Translations under genes and position numbers: made by a program | Origin: RGIG4608 sp964534905 | GTDB lineage: Bacteria; Bacillota; Clostridia; Oscillospirales; CAG-272 | Direction: 5' to 3' | NCBI GenBank assembly: GCA_964534905.1 | Contig: CAZHPZ010000006.1 | Coordinates: forward strand, 1-42,751 | Length of the DNA: 42,751 bases | The notes under the pieces: model-generated | Told to the model about the DNA's origin: nothing | Seen by the model: the letters and a program-made list of their open reading frames with translations, nothing else | Databases searched by the model: none | Shown: piece by piece, positions 9,257 to 17,669 of the stretch | Position numbering within the stretch: the stretch's first letter is position 1 | Layout: each line of letters opens with the position of its first letter

Positions 9257-9985
9257 ATGAGAATTTTGATAATAAGACACGGAGATCCGGATTACGTAAA
9301 CGATTCGTTGACGGAAAAGGGAAGAACCGAGGCGGAGCTTTTGGCAAAAAAGCTTTCTTGCGAAAAAATAGATTATATTTATTCTTCTCCGCTCGGACGC
9401 GCAAGGGAAACCTGTATGTATACTGCACGTGCGCTCGGCAGAGAGAACGACGTTTGTGTTATGGATTGGCTTCGCGAATTTAATCCGAAAACGCTGATGC
9501 CCGGAAACACTCATGACGGATATATTTGGGATATGATTCCGCAATATTGGGTAAATGAGGACAAAATGTATGATCGCAACCGTTGGCTGGATTTTGATTT
9601 TCACAAAATATCCGACACCGAGGAAAAGTATGCCTATGTCGGACGCGGAATAACGGAGCTTCTTTCTTCGCACGGATATACGAGAGACGGAGGCCTTTAC
9701 CGTGTTGAAAAGCCTAATAGGGATACGATTGCGCTTTTCTGCCACTTTGGCGTCGAGATGATCATTCTTTCACATATTTTCGGTGTGTCACCGATTCCGC
9801 TTTTGCACGATTTTGTTGCACTTCCTACGTCGGTAACAACTCTGTATTCGGAAGAAAGAACAGACGGTATGGCGATCTTCCGATGCTGCGGATTCGGAGA
9901 TATTTCTCACCTTTACGCAGGAGATGAGGCTCCGTCATTTGCGGGAAGATTTTGTGAGACATATGACTCTGATGAGCGACATTGA
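9257..9985 (+). CDS. Histidine phosphatase family protein
   Basis: The 242-residue protein opens with LIIRHGDPDY, the phosphohistidine RHG motif of the phosphoglycerate mutase-like superfamily. The second catalytic histidine is probably in the CHFGVE segment near residue 160. It should remove phosphate from a small molecule or protein; the substrate cannot be read from sequence. A GGAGG lies 10 nt upstream of the ATG. It is a single-gene unit between its own promoter and a terminator. Confidence 0.82.
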   Translation: MRILIIRHGDPDYVNDSLTEKGRTEAELLAKKLSCEKIDYIYSSPLGRARETCMYTARALGRENDVCVMDWLREFNPKTLMPGNTHDGYIWDMIPQYWVNEDKMYDRNRWLDFDFHKISDTEEKYAYVGRGITELLSSHGYTRDGGLYRVEKPNRDTIALFCHFGVEMIILSHIFGVSPIPLLHDFVALPTSVTTLYSEERTDGMAIFRCCGFGDISHLYAGDEAPSFAGRFCETYDSDERH

Positions 9986-9993
9986 GGCACTTG

Positions 9994-10036
9994 AAAAAAG
10001 ACGGTGTTTTTGTAAAAAAATCACCGTCTTTTTTCC
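9994..10036. terminator. Rho-independent terminator after the histidine phosphatase
   Basis: A 13-bp stem (AAAAAAGACGGTG paired with CACCGTCTTTTTT) with an A/T-rich loop is followed by T residues. It isolates the upstream gene from the glycan operon. Confidence 0.9.
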
Positions 10037-10099
10037 TTGCAATTGCGGAAAAATATAAGGGTAAGTTGCCCAAAATCCCGTCGCGATTATTGTGTAATA

Positions 10100-10128
10100 G
10101 TACTAAAAAAATTCAGCGGTACTAAAAA
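10100..10128 (+). repeat. Direct repeat upstream of the glycan-operon promoter
   Basis: GTACTAAAAA occurs at 10100-10109 and 10119-10128, 19 bp apart, ending 14 bp before the -35 box. It could be a regulator site or chance in AT-rich DNA. Confidence 0.3.
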
Positions 10129-10142
10129 GTATGTATAAATTG

Positions 10143-10171
10143 TTGACAAGGAAATAAATTCGTGTTATTAT
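10143..10171 (+). promoter_or_regulatory. Promoter of the GH30/ABC glycan operon
   Basis: TTGACA at 10143-10148 and TATTAT at 10166-10171 have a 17-nt spacer. Transcription should start near 10178. I see no other clear promoter before the terminator at 22229, so a transcript of about 12 kb is possible. Confidence 0.8.
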
Positions 10172-10209
10172 TAATGTAGACTCTAATAAAGTCTTTTTGT
10201 ATGCGTAAA

Positions 10210-10227
10210 AATGTTAACGCTAACATT
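10210..10227. promoter_or_regulatory. LacI/CcpA-type operator (cre-like dyad)
   Basis: AATGTTAACGCTAACATT has perfect 7-bp arms around a central CG, the shape of LacI-family operators. Its inner 16 bases (10211-10226) fit the Bacillus cre consensus WTGNNARCGNWWWCAW at every position. It lies about 30 nt downstream of the predicted transcription start, a roadblock position. Either the regulator encoded just downstream or CcpA could bind it. Confidence 0.75.
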
Positions 10228-10272
10228 GTAGAAAGAATGCACAGGAACATCGCAAATCGGAGGTGAACGGTT

Positions 10273-11226
10273 ACGGCAACAATTGCGGATATTGCAAGAG
10301 AAACGGGGTTTTCTCAAATGACCGTTTCAAGAGCGTTCAGCAACCCCGAAAAGGTCAAGCCCAAAACAAGGGAAACGATACTAAAGGTTGCTGACAGCCT
10401 TAATTTTCACCCGAATAACGTAGCGAGAGCGCTTGCCAAAAAGCGAACGAGTATTATTTACGTTTATATACCGAAGGAACTTTCGGCGACAGAGCAATTC
10501 GTGTCGCAAACGGTTACGGCAATAGGCGAACGCCTCGGAGAGCAGGGATATTCGTTCTTGCTTGCCCGAAGTTTGCCGAAGGGCGAGGGATTTGACGGTA
10601 TGATTATGATGGGGCTTTCTCACGACGAGGAAAAGGAAATCCTCGGTGCAAGAGGAATAAACAAGCCCGTGGTGCTTTACGGCAACAGTGATGATTTTCC
10701 GGCATGGGTAGACGTAGACAACTATCGCGGCGCAAGCATTGCAGCCGATTATCTGATAAAAAAAGGACGCACATCGATAGCTCTTATCGGTGCTCCTCAG
10801 AAGATGCGCTATGCGGAGGAGAGGCTTAACGGATATCGTGATTGCTTTTCCGAACATAATATGCACATCGACGATAATATGATAGTTATAGGAGATGCGA
10901 ATGAGCAGAGCGGTTATACATGTACGCAGGAGCTGCTTGGGCGTGGAGTAAAGATCGACGCCATAGCGTGCGCTACCGATCTGATGGCGATAGGTTGTAT
11001 CAGAGCACTTAAGGAATGCGATATTTCAGTGCCTGACGACGTATCTGTTGTCGGCTTTGACGGCTTTGGTCAGGAGAACATCATCTCACCGAGACTTACG
11101 ACGGTGCGTCAGCCTCTTTATGAGGTGGGCGTCCGATTGGCAGACACCCTAATATCTCTATTGGAAGGAGGCTCTCCCCGACGTATTAAAATATCCCCCG
11201 AATTAAAAATTAATGAATCAACTTAA
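10273..11226 (+). CDS. LacI-family repressor with ACG in the start position
   Basis: Read from 10273, the 317-residue product has an N-terminal LacI helix-turn-helix (ATIADIARETGFSQMTVSRA region, residues 2-20) and a periplasmic-binding-like effector domain from about residue 57 with the typical VDNYRGASIAADYL and VSVVGFDGF segments. The codon at 10273 is ACG, where LacI proteins begin Met-Ala-Thr-Ile. A GGAGG ribosome site lies 9 nt before it. No in-frame ATG, GTG or TTG exists between the stop at 10264 and the ATG at 10318, and starting at that ATG would remove the first DNA-binding helix. Either ACG is used, or the start has mutated, or the base is an assembly error. It leads the glycan operon and probably controls it. 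Confidence 0.8.
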   Translation, partial: TATIADIARETGFSQMTVSRAFSNPEKVKPKTRETILKVADSLNFHPNNVARALAKKRTSIIYVYIPKELSATEQFVSQTVTAIGERLGEQGYSFLLARSLPKGEGFDGMIMMGLSHDEEKEILGARGINKPVVLYGNSDDFPAWVDVDNYRGASIAADYLIKKGRTSIALIGAPQKMRYAEERLNGYRDCFSEHNMHIDDNMIVIGDANEQSGYTCTQELLGRGVKIDAIACATDLMAIGCIRALKECDISVPDDVSVVGFDGFGQENIISPRLTTVRQPLYEVGVRLADTLISLLEGGSPRRIKISPELKINEST

Positions 11227-11240
11227 AAGGAGAAAAAATC

Positions 11241-12494
11241 ATGAAAAGAATCACAACAATCATTCTTGTCATCGCAATGCTTCTTTTGCTCATCGTGCCC
11301 ATGACGGCATGCAAAGATGATACCGAAGATGACACAACACTCAAGCTTATGGTGTACGCGCCCGCAAACAACGAGGCGAAAGAGGTTTATAAGGCTATGC
11401 TGGCTGAATTTACCGAAGAAACCGGTATTAAGGTCAATGTAAACTTCATTCCCAAGGACAACTACAACACAAAGCTTAAGACAAGCTTCAAGACAGCAAA
11501 GAATGCTCCCGACGTATTTTACATCGACCAGCCTATTCTTGCCGATTACGCAAACCTTTGTATGAATCTTGATGAGGGCTTCTTCGCCGAGGAGGGCGAG
11601 GAGGGCTTGCATCTCTCCGATTTCTATCAGGTAGCGCTCGACACAGCGCAGTACAACGGCAGCACACTTGCTGTACCTTTCTCTCTTACGAGCAGCGTTC
11701 TTCTTTACAACAAGTCTCTTGTAAGCAAGGTTCCCGAAAGCTGGGATGAGTGGAGAAATATGTCCGTACCCGACGGCAAGGCTCTCTTCGGCGGAATCGG
11801 AAGCAGCGGATATGCTTCTTGGTACTTCCAGGCATTCCTTAAGAGTGCCGGCGGAGATATGATTTCCGGAACAGATGTAATCTTCAACAACGAAAAGGGA
11901 CAGGCAGCGGCTTCTATGCTCGTTGACCTTTATGCTAAGTCTCCCAAGAGCATTCGCGAATCCGCAAACTCGTTTACAAACGGAAACGTAATGTTCACAC
12001 TCTCTCACAACTCCGATATTATCAATGCATATACCTCCAATCCTTCTTGGTGCGAGGAAAATCTCGGTGCAACTCTCTTTATTCCCGCTGAAAAGGGCGG
12101 TACATCCTACTCTAACATAGGCGGAGAGAATATCGCTATTTACAAGAACACCGAAAAGGCAGAGCAGGCAAAGCAGCTTGTTAAGTTCCTCCTTCGTGAA
12201 GAGAACGTAAGCAAGGCTATTTCCACAAACTTCTCGGCAGTTAAGGCATTTGCCAAGGTTCCTACATCCGATCCTATTACAGGCGAGGCTTATTCCGAAA
12301 ATCTTCAGGAGGTTCTCGGCGTAGTTCTTAAGCAGATTGAAACCGCTTCCGCACGTCCCGTTGTTAAGGGCTGGATCCAGGTAAACGATAACTACCTTGC
12401 AACCGCTATTTCCAAGATTCTTGAGGGTGAGGATATAAAGACCTCTCTTGACGAGGCACAGGCTCAGGCAAGTAAGATACTTGAGTTCAAATAA
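11241..12494 (+). CDS. Sugar ABC transporter substrate-binding lipoprotein (CUT1)
   Basis: The 417-residue protein has a lipoprotein signal peptide with lipobox MTAC, so the mature chain is lipid-anchored at Cys24. The body is a family 1 extracellular solute-binding protein of the kind that binds oligosaccharides, with typical segments such as FTEETGIKVNV and a C-terminal RPVVKGWIQVND-like stretch. It has a good AAAAGGAG ribosome site and begins 14 nt after the regulator. The ligand is probably a product of the GH30 enzyme encoded downstream. Confidence 0.93.
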   Translation: MKRITTIILVIAMLLLLIVPMTACKDDTEDDTTLKLMVYAPANNEAKEVYKAMLAEFTEETGIKVNVNFIPKDNYNTKLKTSFKTAKNAPDVFYIDQPILADYANLCMNLDEGFFAEEGEEGLHLSDFYQVALDTAQYNGSTLAVPFSLTSSVLLYNKSLVSKVPESWDEWRNMSVPDGKALFGGIGSSGYASWYFQAFLKSAGGDMISGTDVIFNNEKGQAAASMLVDLYAKSPKSIRESANSFTNGNVMFTLSHNSDIINAYTSNPSWCEENLGATLFIPAEKGGTSYSNIGGENIAIYKNTEKAEQAKQLVKFLLREENVSKAISTNFSAVKAFAKVPTSDPITGEAYSENLQEVLGVVLKQIETASARPVVKGWIQVNDNYLATAISKILEGEDIKTSLDEAQAQASKILEFK

Positions 12495-12500
12495 ACCGAT

Positions 12501-13415
12501 ATGAAGAAAACAACAACAAAGGGCTTAAAGAGAAATGTATGCGGTTTGCTCTTCGTAATGCCGCTGATAATATACTTTTTGGTATTTCAGCTTGCACCGA
12601 TGCTTATCGCATTCATCTTGAGCTTTATGGAATATGACGGTCTTGAGATAGCCAAGTGGGTCGGACTCGATAACTATATCGCGGTTCTTACCAATAAGGA
12701 TAATCTCTATCCCTATTTCGGCAAATCTCTGGTCGTTACACTTGAATATATTCTTTTAACTGTTCCGGTAAATATTATCGCATCGCTTATAGTTTCGGCT
12801 TTGCTTAATACTAAGATTAAGGGAGAGAAGTTCTTTAAAACGGCATTCTATATTCCTTCCGTAACGGTCGGAGTAGCGATTATGACGCTTTGGAAGTATA
12901 TGCTCGACCCGTCGTTCGGTCTTATCAACCAGATATTCGGAACAAACATAAACTTTCTCGGCACAGAGGGACTCAACCTTGTAACTCTTGCAATTATGTC
13001 CGTTTGGGGCGGTCTCGGTTATAACGTTCTTATTATGCTTTCCGCAATGAAGAATATCGACCGTTCGCTGTATGAAGCTGCCTCGATCGACGGTGCAAGT
13101 GCGTTTAAGCAGTTCTGCACAATTACTGTTCCCGGAGTTATGCCTACGGTATTCTTCTTTCTTATTACGGGTATCATCGGCGGATTCCAGGCATTTGACC
13201 AAATGTATCTTATGACAGGTAAGGGCGTAAATAACAGTACCTATACGTATATATACGGTGTTTACGAGCAGTCCATAACATACGGTAAGCTCGGCATAGG
13301 CTCTGCGATGTCCTTTATTCTCTTTGCACTCATTCTCGGACTTACCATTATTCAGTTCAGAATGCTTCCGCAGGATTCTTTGCCTGTTTCTAAGAAGAAA
13401 AGGAGAGCAAAATAA
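12501..13415 (+). CDS. CUT1 sugar ABC permease, MalF/UgpA type
   Basis: The 304-residue integral membrane protein has about six hydrophobic segments. The binding-protein-dependent EAA loop (YEAASIDGASAFKQFCTITVPG, near residues 192-213) contacts the ATPase. It is the first of two permeases and starts 6 nt after the binding-protein gene without a clear ribosome site, suggesting coupling to the upstream gene. Its basic C-terminus ends in KKKRRAK. It would form the import channel with the next permease. Confidence 0.94.
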   Translation: MKKTTTKGLKRNVCGLLFVMPLIIYFLVFQLAPMLIAFILSFMEYDGLEIAKWVGLDNYIAVLTNKDNLYPYFGKSLVVTLEYILLTVPVNIIASLIVSALLNTKIKGEKFFKTAFYIPSVTVGVAIMTLWKYMLDPSFGLINQIFGTNINFLGTEGLNLVTLAIMSVWGGLGYNVLIMLSAMKNIDRSLYEAASIDGASAFKQFCTITVPGVMPTVFFFLITGIIGGFQAFDQMYLMTGKGVNNSTYTYIYGVYEQSITYGKLGIGSAMSFILFALILGLTIIQFRMLPQDSLPVSKKKRRAK

Positions 13416-14341
13416 TGGGTGATAATTTTAATGCATTAAATCCGATAGCACCTACAAAATACGGTAAGCTGCGTTTTGACCGCCGCTACAGCACGAGTGC
13501 GGTGCTCGGCAAGGTGTTCGTTTACACTGCGCTGATACTTATCACGCTTATGTTCCTTGTGCCTTATTTCTGGCTCATATGCTCTTCATTTAAAACCCCG
13601 CAGGATTTTTCATCTACGGACTTTTCGTTCCTTCCTCGTGATGAGCAGGGAAACATACACTTTGTGTTTGATAACTATGTTCAGGCTTGGAAGGAATTGA
13701 ATATCCCCACCGTATTTCTTAATACGATGGTTGTCTGCGTTGTTAATACCGTAGCTAACCTTTTTTTGAATGCACTTGCGGCTTACGCTTTTGCACGTAT
13801 GAAGTTTGCGGGCAGAGATAAGATATTTATGTTCTCTTTGTCCTCAATGATGGTTCCGGGATGCGTAATGCTTATTCCCAATTTCATAATCATCAACAGC
13901 CTCGGAATATATGATAATCTTCTGGCTCTTATTTTGCCGTATCTTATGAGCGTTTATAACGTGTTCCTTCTTCGTCAGCAGTTCCTTGCGGTCGAAAAGG
14001 AAATTGAGGAAGCGGCATTTATCGACGGTGCGGGATACTTTACGGTATTCTTCAAGGTTTGCCTGCCGATAGTTAAGCCGATGATGATAGTTCTCGGTAT
14101 TTCTACCTTTATGTGGAACTATAATAACTTCCTGTGGCCGCTTCTTGTGCTTGACAGCGAATCTAATTTCACACTCGCAATATCGCTTGGTATGTTGATG
14201 TATAATGGCTCCGCCAATGTACAGATGTATCCGATAATGCTTGCGGGCGCCGTAATGGTTTCCGCACCTATGATACTTGTGTTCTTCTGCCTCCAGCGCT
14301 ATATTCTCGGCGGAACGATGGCAGGAGCGGTAAAGGGATAG
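13415..14341 (+). CDS. CUT1 sugar ABC permease, MalG/UgpE type
   Basis: The 308-residue inner membrane permease has six predicted hydrophobic segments and an EAA loop (EEAAFIDGAGYFTVFFKVCLP). Its ATG overlaps the stop of the first permease by one base, and AAGGAG lies upstream within that gene. It pairs with the preceding permease to make a heterodimeric channel for an oligosaccharide. Confidence 0.94.
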   Translation: MGDNFNALNPIAPTKYGKLRFDRRYSTSAVLGKVFVYTALILITLMFLVPYFWLICSSFKTPQDFSSTDFSFLPRDEQGNIHFVFDNYVQAWKELNIPTVFLNTMVVCVVNTVANLFLNALAAYAFARMKFAGRDKIFMFSLSSMMVPGCVMLIPNFIIINSLGIYDNLLALILPYLMSVYNVFLLRQQFLAVEKEIEEAAFIDGAGYFTVFFKVCLPIVKPMMIVLGISTFMWNYNNFLWPLLVLDSESNFTLAISLGMLMYNGSANVQMYPIMLAGAVMVSAPMILVFFCLQRYILGGTMAGAVKG

Positions 14342-14350
14342 GAGGAAGCT

Positions 14351-16183
14351 ATGGCAAATTTAAAATTGTTTCATATCAATAAAATTTACGACGGCGGCGT
14401 TCATGCCGTAAAGGATTTTACCCTTGATATCAACGATAAAGAATTCGTTGTATTCGTCGGCCCCTCGGGATGCGGTAAGAGCACGGTGCTTCGAATGATA
14501 GCCGGACTTGAAAAAATCAGTACGGGTGATCTTTATATCGGCGACCGTGTCGTTAACGCACTTCCACCCAAGGAAAGAAATATTTCAATGGTGTTCCAAA
14601 GCTACGCTCTCTTCCCGAATATGAGTGTGTATGACAATATTTCATACGGACTCAGAATGCACGGTGAGGACAAGGAGGTAATCCGTGAAAAGGTTACCTC
14701 CGTAGCGGAAATGCTGAATTTGAGTGAATATCTTTACAGAAAGCCCACCCAGCTTTCCGGCGGTCAGCGTCAGCGTGTTGCGCTCGGAAGAGCAATAGTT
14801 AGACATCCAGACGTATTCCTGCTTGATGAGCCGCTTTCAAACCTCGACGCCAAGCTTCGCAATAAGATGCGTAATGAGATTATGGCATTGCACCGTAAGC
14901 TCGGAGCAACTTTCATTTACGTAACTCACGATCAGGTTGAGGCTATGACGATGGGTGATAAGATTGTTGCTATGAGAGACGGTACGATTATGCAGATCGG
15001 CTCTCCCACAACACTTTATCAGCACCCTGCCAATATGTTCGTCGCAGGATTTATAGGCAGCCCTCAGATGAATTTCTGGGAGGGATCAATAAGTCTTGAA
15101 AACGGTCTTTGGGCGAAATCTCCCGTAGGAGTATTTCCTCTTGAGGGTGAGCTTGCGCTCAGACTTGACGAGAGTGCCAAGATAGAAGGCAAGCGTATCG
15201 TTATAGGTATGCGTCCCGAGGATATTTCCGTAACACGTAAGAGAGATACGGATGTCGAAATCTTTGCCAATGTCAGCGTTGTCGAAAACTTCTGTGCATA
15301 CAGTGTTTTCCACGGTGAATGGGAGGGAATCGACATAGTCGGTCAGGATAAGCTTGACTGCAATATACAGGGACAAACGGTTAAGCTTTATGTTGATGTG
15401 TCGAATATACATATATTCGATGCCGAAACCGAAATATCGCTTCTTCCCGAATTTGCACCTCATAAAGATGTTAGTGCAACAAAGAGCGGCAATAAGCTCA
15501 GACTTCTCGGAGGAGAAATAACGCTCCCCGAATGGCAGGCATCATCTGTTGACGACGGCTCCTTGACTGTGAGGATTCCTTTCGATGCAGTAGGTGAGGG
15601 AAGTATTCCCGTTGTCTGCAGAGACGTGCTTGATACGTCGAACGGTGCCGTTTCGCTTTTGAATTTCAACGGTGAGGAGCTTTACGCTCTCGGAGATTAT
15701 TCGAATGTAACAAGCGTAGGCTTGAATTTGAGCGCTATCGAAATTTTCGGTACTCAGCATATTCAAAGTATACCGAAGGAATTCACGATTCCGTTTACTT
15801 ATGTCAAGGAAAAAGGCAGTGACGGAGATAAAACCGTTCTTAAGCACTATTGTGATCTTGGTAACGGTATGCGTGTTGAAGCGTTTTATGAATTCAATAA
15901 AAAAATGTACCATCTCGGACGAAAGGTGTTCAGAACACAGTATGACCTGCATCTCGGCATAAATAATCTTCGTCCTGCAACCGAAAATGAATCTTATCCG
16001 TGTATTAACGGCAGAGTAGAGCAAATACTTGATTATGGAGATGCTCGATATTCAAAAATTTCGGTAGGTAATTCCGAGGTGTTTGTTCGCGGAGCATTGC
16101 CGCTGAATACAGAAATAACTCTCGCTGTGGACTTGGATAATGCTCAGGTCAGCGAGGCAAATTCCAAAACTATACTCTTCTAA
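14351..16183 (+). CDS. CUT1 sugar ABC transporter ATPase with long C-terminal extension
   Basis: This 610-residue ATPase is much longer than the usual 360-380 of MsmK/UgpC-type subunits. Residues 1-235 form a complete nucleotide-binding domain: Walker A GPSGCGKS at 37-44, LSGGQ at 135-139, then Walker B with LLDEPLSNLDAKLR. A regulatory OB/TOBE region with RPEDISV follows to about residue 370. About 235 further residues are unusual. The last 60 (IxGxVEQILDYG and VxVGNSEVFV) look like a second TOBE domain. The dedicated ATPase contrasts with many Bacillota that share one ATPase among CUT1 systems. AGGAGG lies 6 nt before the ATG. Confidence 0.92.
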   Translation: MANLKLFHINKIYDGGVHAVKDFTLDINDKEFVVFVGPSGCGKSTVLRMIAGLEKISTGDLYIGDRVVNALPPKERNISMVFQSYALFPNMSVYDNISYGLRMHGEDKEVIREKVTSVAEMLNLSEYLYRKPTQLSGGQRQRVALGRAIVRHPDVFLLDEPLSNLDAKLRNKMRNEIMALHRKLGATFIYVTHDQVEAMTMGDKIVAMRDGTIMQIGSPTTLYQHPANMFVAGFIGSPQMNFWEGSISLENGLWAKSPVGVFPLEGELALRLDESAKIEGKRIVIGMRPEDISVTRKRDTDVEIFANVSVVENFCAYSVFHGEWEGIDIVGQDKLDCNIQGQTVKLYVDVSNIHIFDAETEISLLPEFAPHKDVSATKSGNKLRLLGGEITLPEWQASSVDDGSLTVRIPFDAVGEGSIPVVCRDVLDTSNGAVSLLNFNGEELYALGDYSNVTSVGLNLSAIEIFGTQHIQSIPKEFTIPFTYVKEKGSDGDKTVLKHYCDLGNGMRVEAFYEFNKKMYHLGRKVFRTQYDLHLGINNLRPATENESYPCINGRVEQILDYGDARYSKISVGNSEVFVRGALPLNTEITLAVDLDNAQVSEANSKTILF

Positions 16184-16194
16184 CGGAGGAAATT

Positions 16195-17658
16195 ATGAAA
16201 TTAAAGAGAAATACTGTATTGCTCGTGCTTATGTGTATGCTCGTAACGGTGTTTTTGCCGGCTTGCCAGGCTCAGCTTCCCGATTATGTTGACGTATACG
16301 TTACAACGGGTACAATGTCGAAGCTTCTTGCACGTCAGACATCCTTGAAGTTCACGGATTATACCGACGAGCACGAAATGAACGGCGTAAGCTTGGTAGT
16401 TGATACAAGCAAGAAAAATCAGGAATTCTACGGTTTCGGAACCGCTCTTACTCATTCTGCGGCATATCTTATGACGCAAGAAGGAGCAGAGGATACCGTT
16501 GACGAAATGCTCAATGAGCTTTACGGCGAGGACGGTGCACGTCTTAATATCGTTCGTGTTCCGATAGGATCGAGCGACTATATTGAGGGAGACACATTCT
16601 TTACCTGCTGCGACACGGAGGATCCGACTCTCGAGAGCTTTACTATCGAAAAGGATGCAAATATTATAACCATTCTTAAAAAGATTATAGCTATCAATCC
16701 CGATGTTATCATTATGGCATTGCCTTGGTCCGCTCCTGCTTGGATGAAGGAAAATAACAGCCTTGAGGGAAGCACCCTTAAGGAGGATTGCTATGATGTA
16801 TATGCCGAATATCTTGTTAAGTTTGTAGAGGCATATAAAGCAGAGGGAATAGATATAAGCTATCTTTCTCTTGTAAACGAGCCTCTTATCACAAACTGCG
16901 GATATCCCCATATGATGATAGATGAGCTTCAGGCTATTGAAATCGCAAAGCTTCTCAATGAAAAGCTTTCATCAAAGGATCTTGATGTTGATCTTCTCGG
17001 CTGGGATCATAACGTTGATGAAATGGCGTATGATTACTTCGCAACCATATTCGACGGTGAAAACGCCGATCTCTTTGCGGGCGGTGCGTTCCACGGATAT
17101 GCAAACAGCGATGAATACAGTGTATCCATGGGTGTTGAGTATATAAAGGAAACCTATAAGGATAAGCTTGTATTTATGACAGAAATAACAGAGCATTCCG
17201 GAAGCAATGACTTTGCAAGCAACCTTTCGTATGCTGCTAAGTATACAACGCTTGATCCTATCAATTACGGACTCAACGGCTCGCTTTTCTGGAATATGGC
17301 TCTTCGCTCCGACGGATCTCCCACACCTGTAAATCACGGCAATGAGTGCTACGGAGTGTTTGATATCGAAGAAGAAAACGGTGAATTTACCTATTATAAG
17401 CGCAGCGCATACTACGCTATGGCGCAGATATCTAAATTTGCTTATGCTATTGACGGTAAATATCCCGTTGCAATGCCCGTAACGTCCTCTAACGATGCTC
17501 AGATACTCGCTTGTGCATTGTACAGAGCTGACGGTACAATTGTTGTTTCCGCGGTTAATATTTCCGACCAGCTTTCGGAAACCGTTCATCTTGTTATAGA
17601 CGGTAAGTGCGTAAGCTTCGATTTGATGCCTCAGAGCATCGTGACCTTCGTTTGCTAA
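16195..17658 (+). CDS. Extracellular GH30-family glycosidase lipoprotein
   Basis: The 487-residue protein has a lipoprotein signal with lipobox LPAC, so it should be surface-anchored at Cys24. The rest is a GH30 enzyme: an N-terminal strand and FYGFGTALTHSA region, then a TIM barrel with ALPWSAPAWMKE. The acid/base is Glu229 in VNEP and the likely nucleophile is Glu330 in FMTEIT. GH30 includes beta-glucosylceramidases, beta-1,6-glucanases and beta-xylosidases; I cannot assign the subfamily. In the operon it would cut a glycan outside the cell for the ABC importer. GGAGG lies 6 nt before the ATG. Confidence 0.9.
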   Translation: MKLKRNTVLLVLMCMLVTVFLPACQAQLPDYVDVYVTTGTMSKLLARQTSLKFTDYTDEHEMNGVSLVVDTSKKNQEFYGFGTALTHSAAYLMTQEGAEDTVDEMLNELYGEDGARLNIVRVPIGSSDYIEGDTFFTCCDTEDPTLESFTIEKDANIITILKKIIAINPDVIIMALPWSAPAWMKENNSLEGSTLKEDCYDVYAEYLVKFVEAYKAEGIDISYLSLVNEPLITNCGYPHMMIDELQAIEIAKLLNEKLSSKDLDVDLLGWDHNVDEMAYDYFATIFDGENADLFAGGAFHGYANSDEYSVSMGVEYIKETYKDKLVFMTEITEHSGSNDFASNLSYAAKYTTLDPINYGLNGSLFWNMALRSDGSPTPVNHGNECYGVFDIEEENGEFTYYKRSAYYAMAQISKFAYAIDGKYPVAMPVTSSNDAQILACALYRADGTIVVSAVNISDQLSETVHLVIDGKCVSFDLMPQSIVTFVC

Positions 17659-17669
17659 GGAGGAACACT

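Noticed and set aside
10318..11226. LacI regulator starting at the first ATG
   Set aside because: It would lack the first DNA-binding helix and has no ribosome site, while the longer reading from 10273 has both.
16201..16911. 236-residue minus-strand frame over the extracellular GH30 gene
   Set aside because: It overlaps a confident gene completely and has no recognisable domain or ribosome site.
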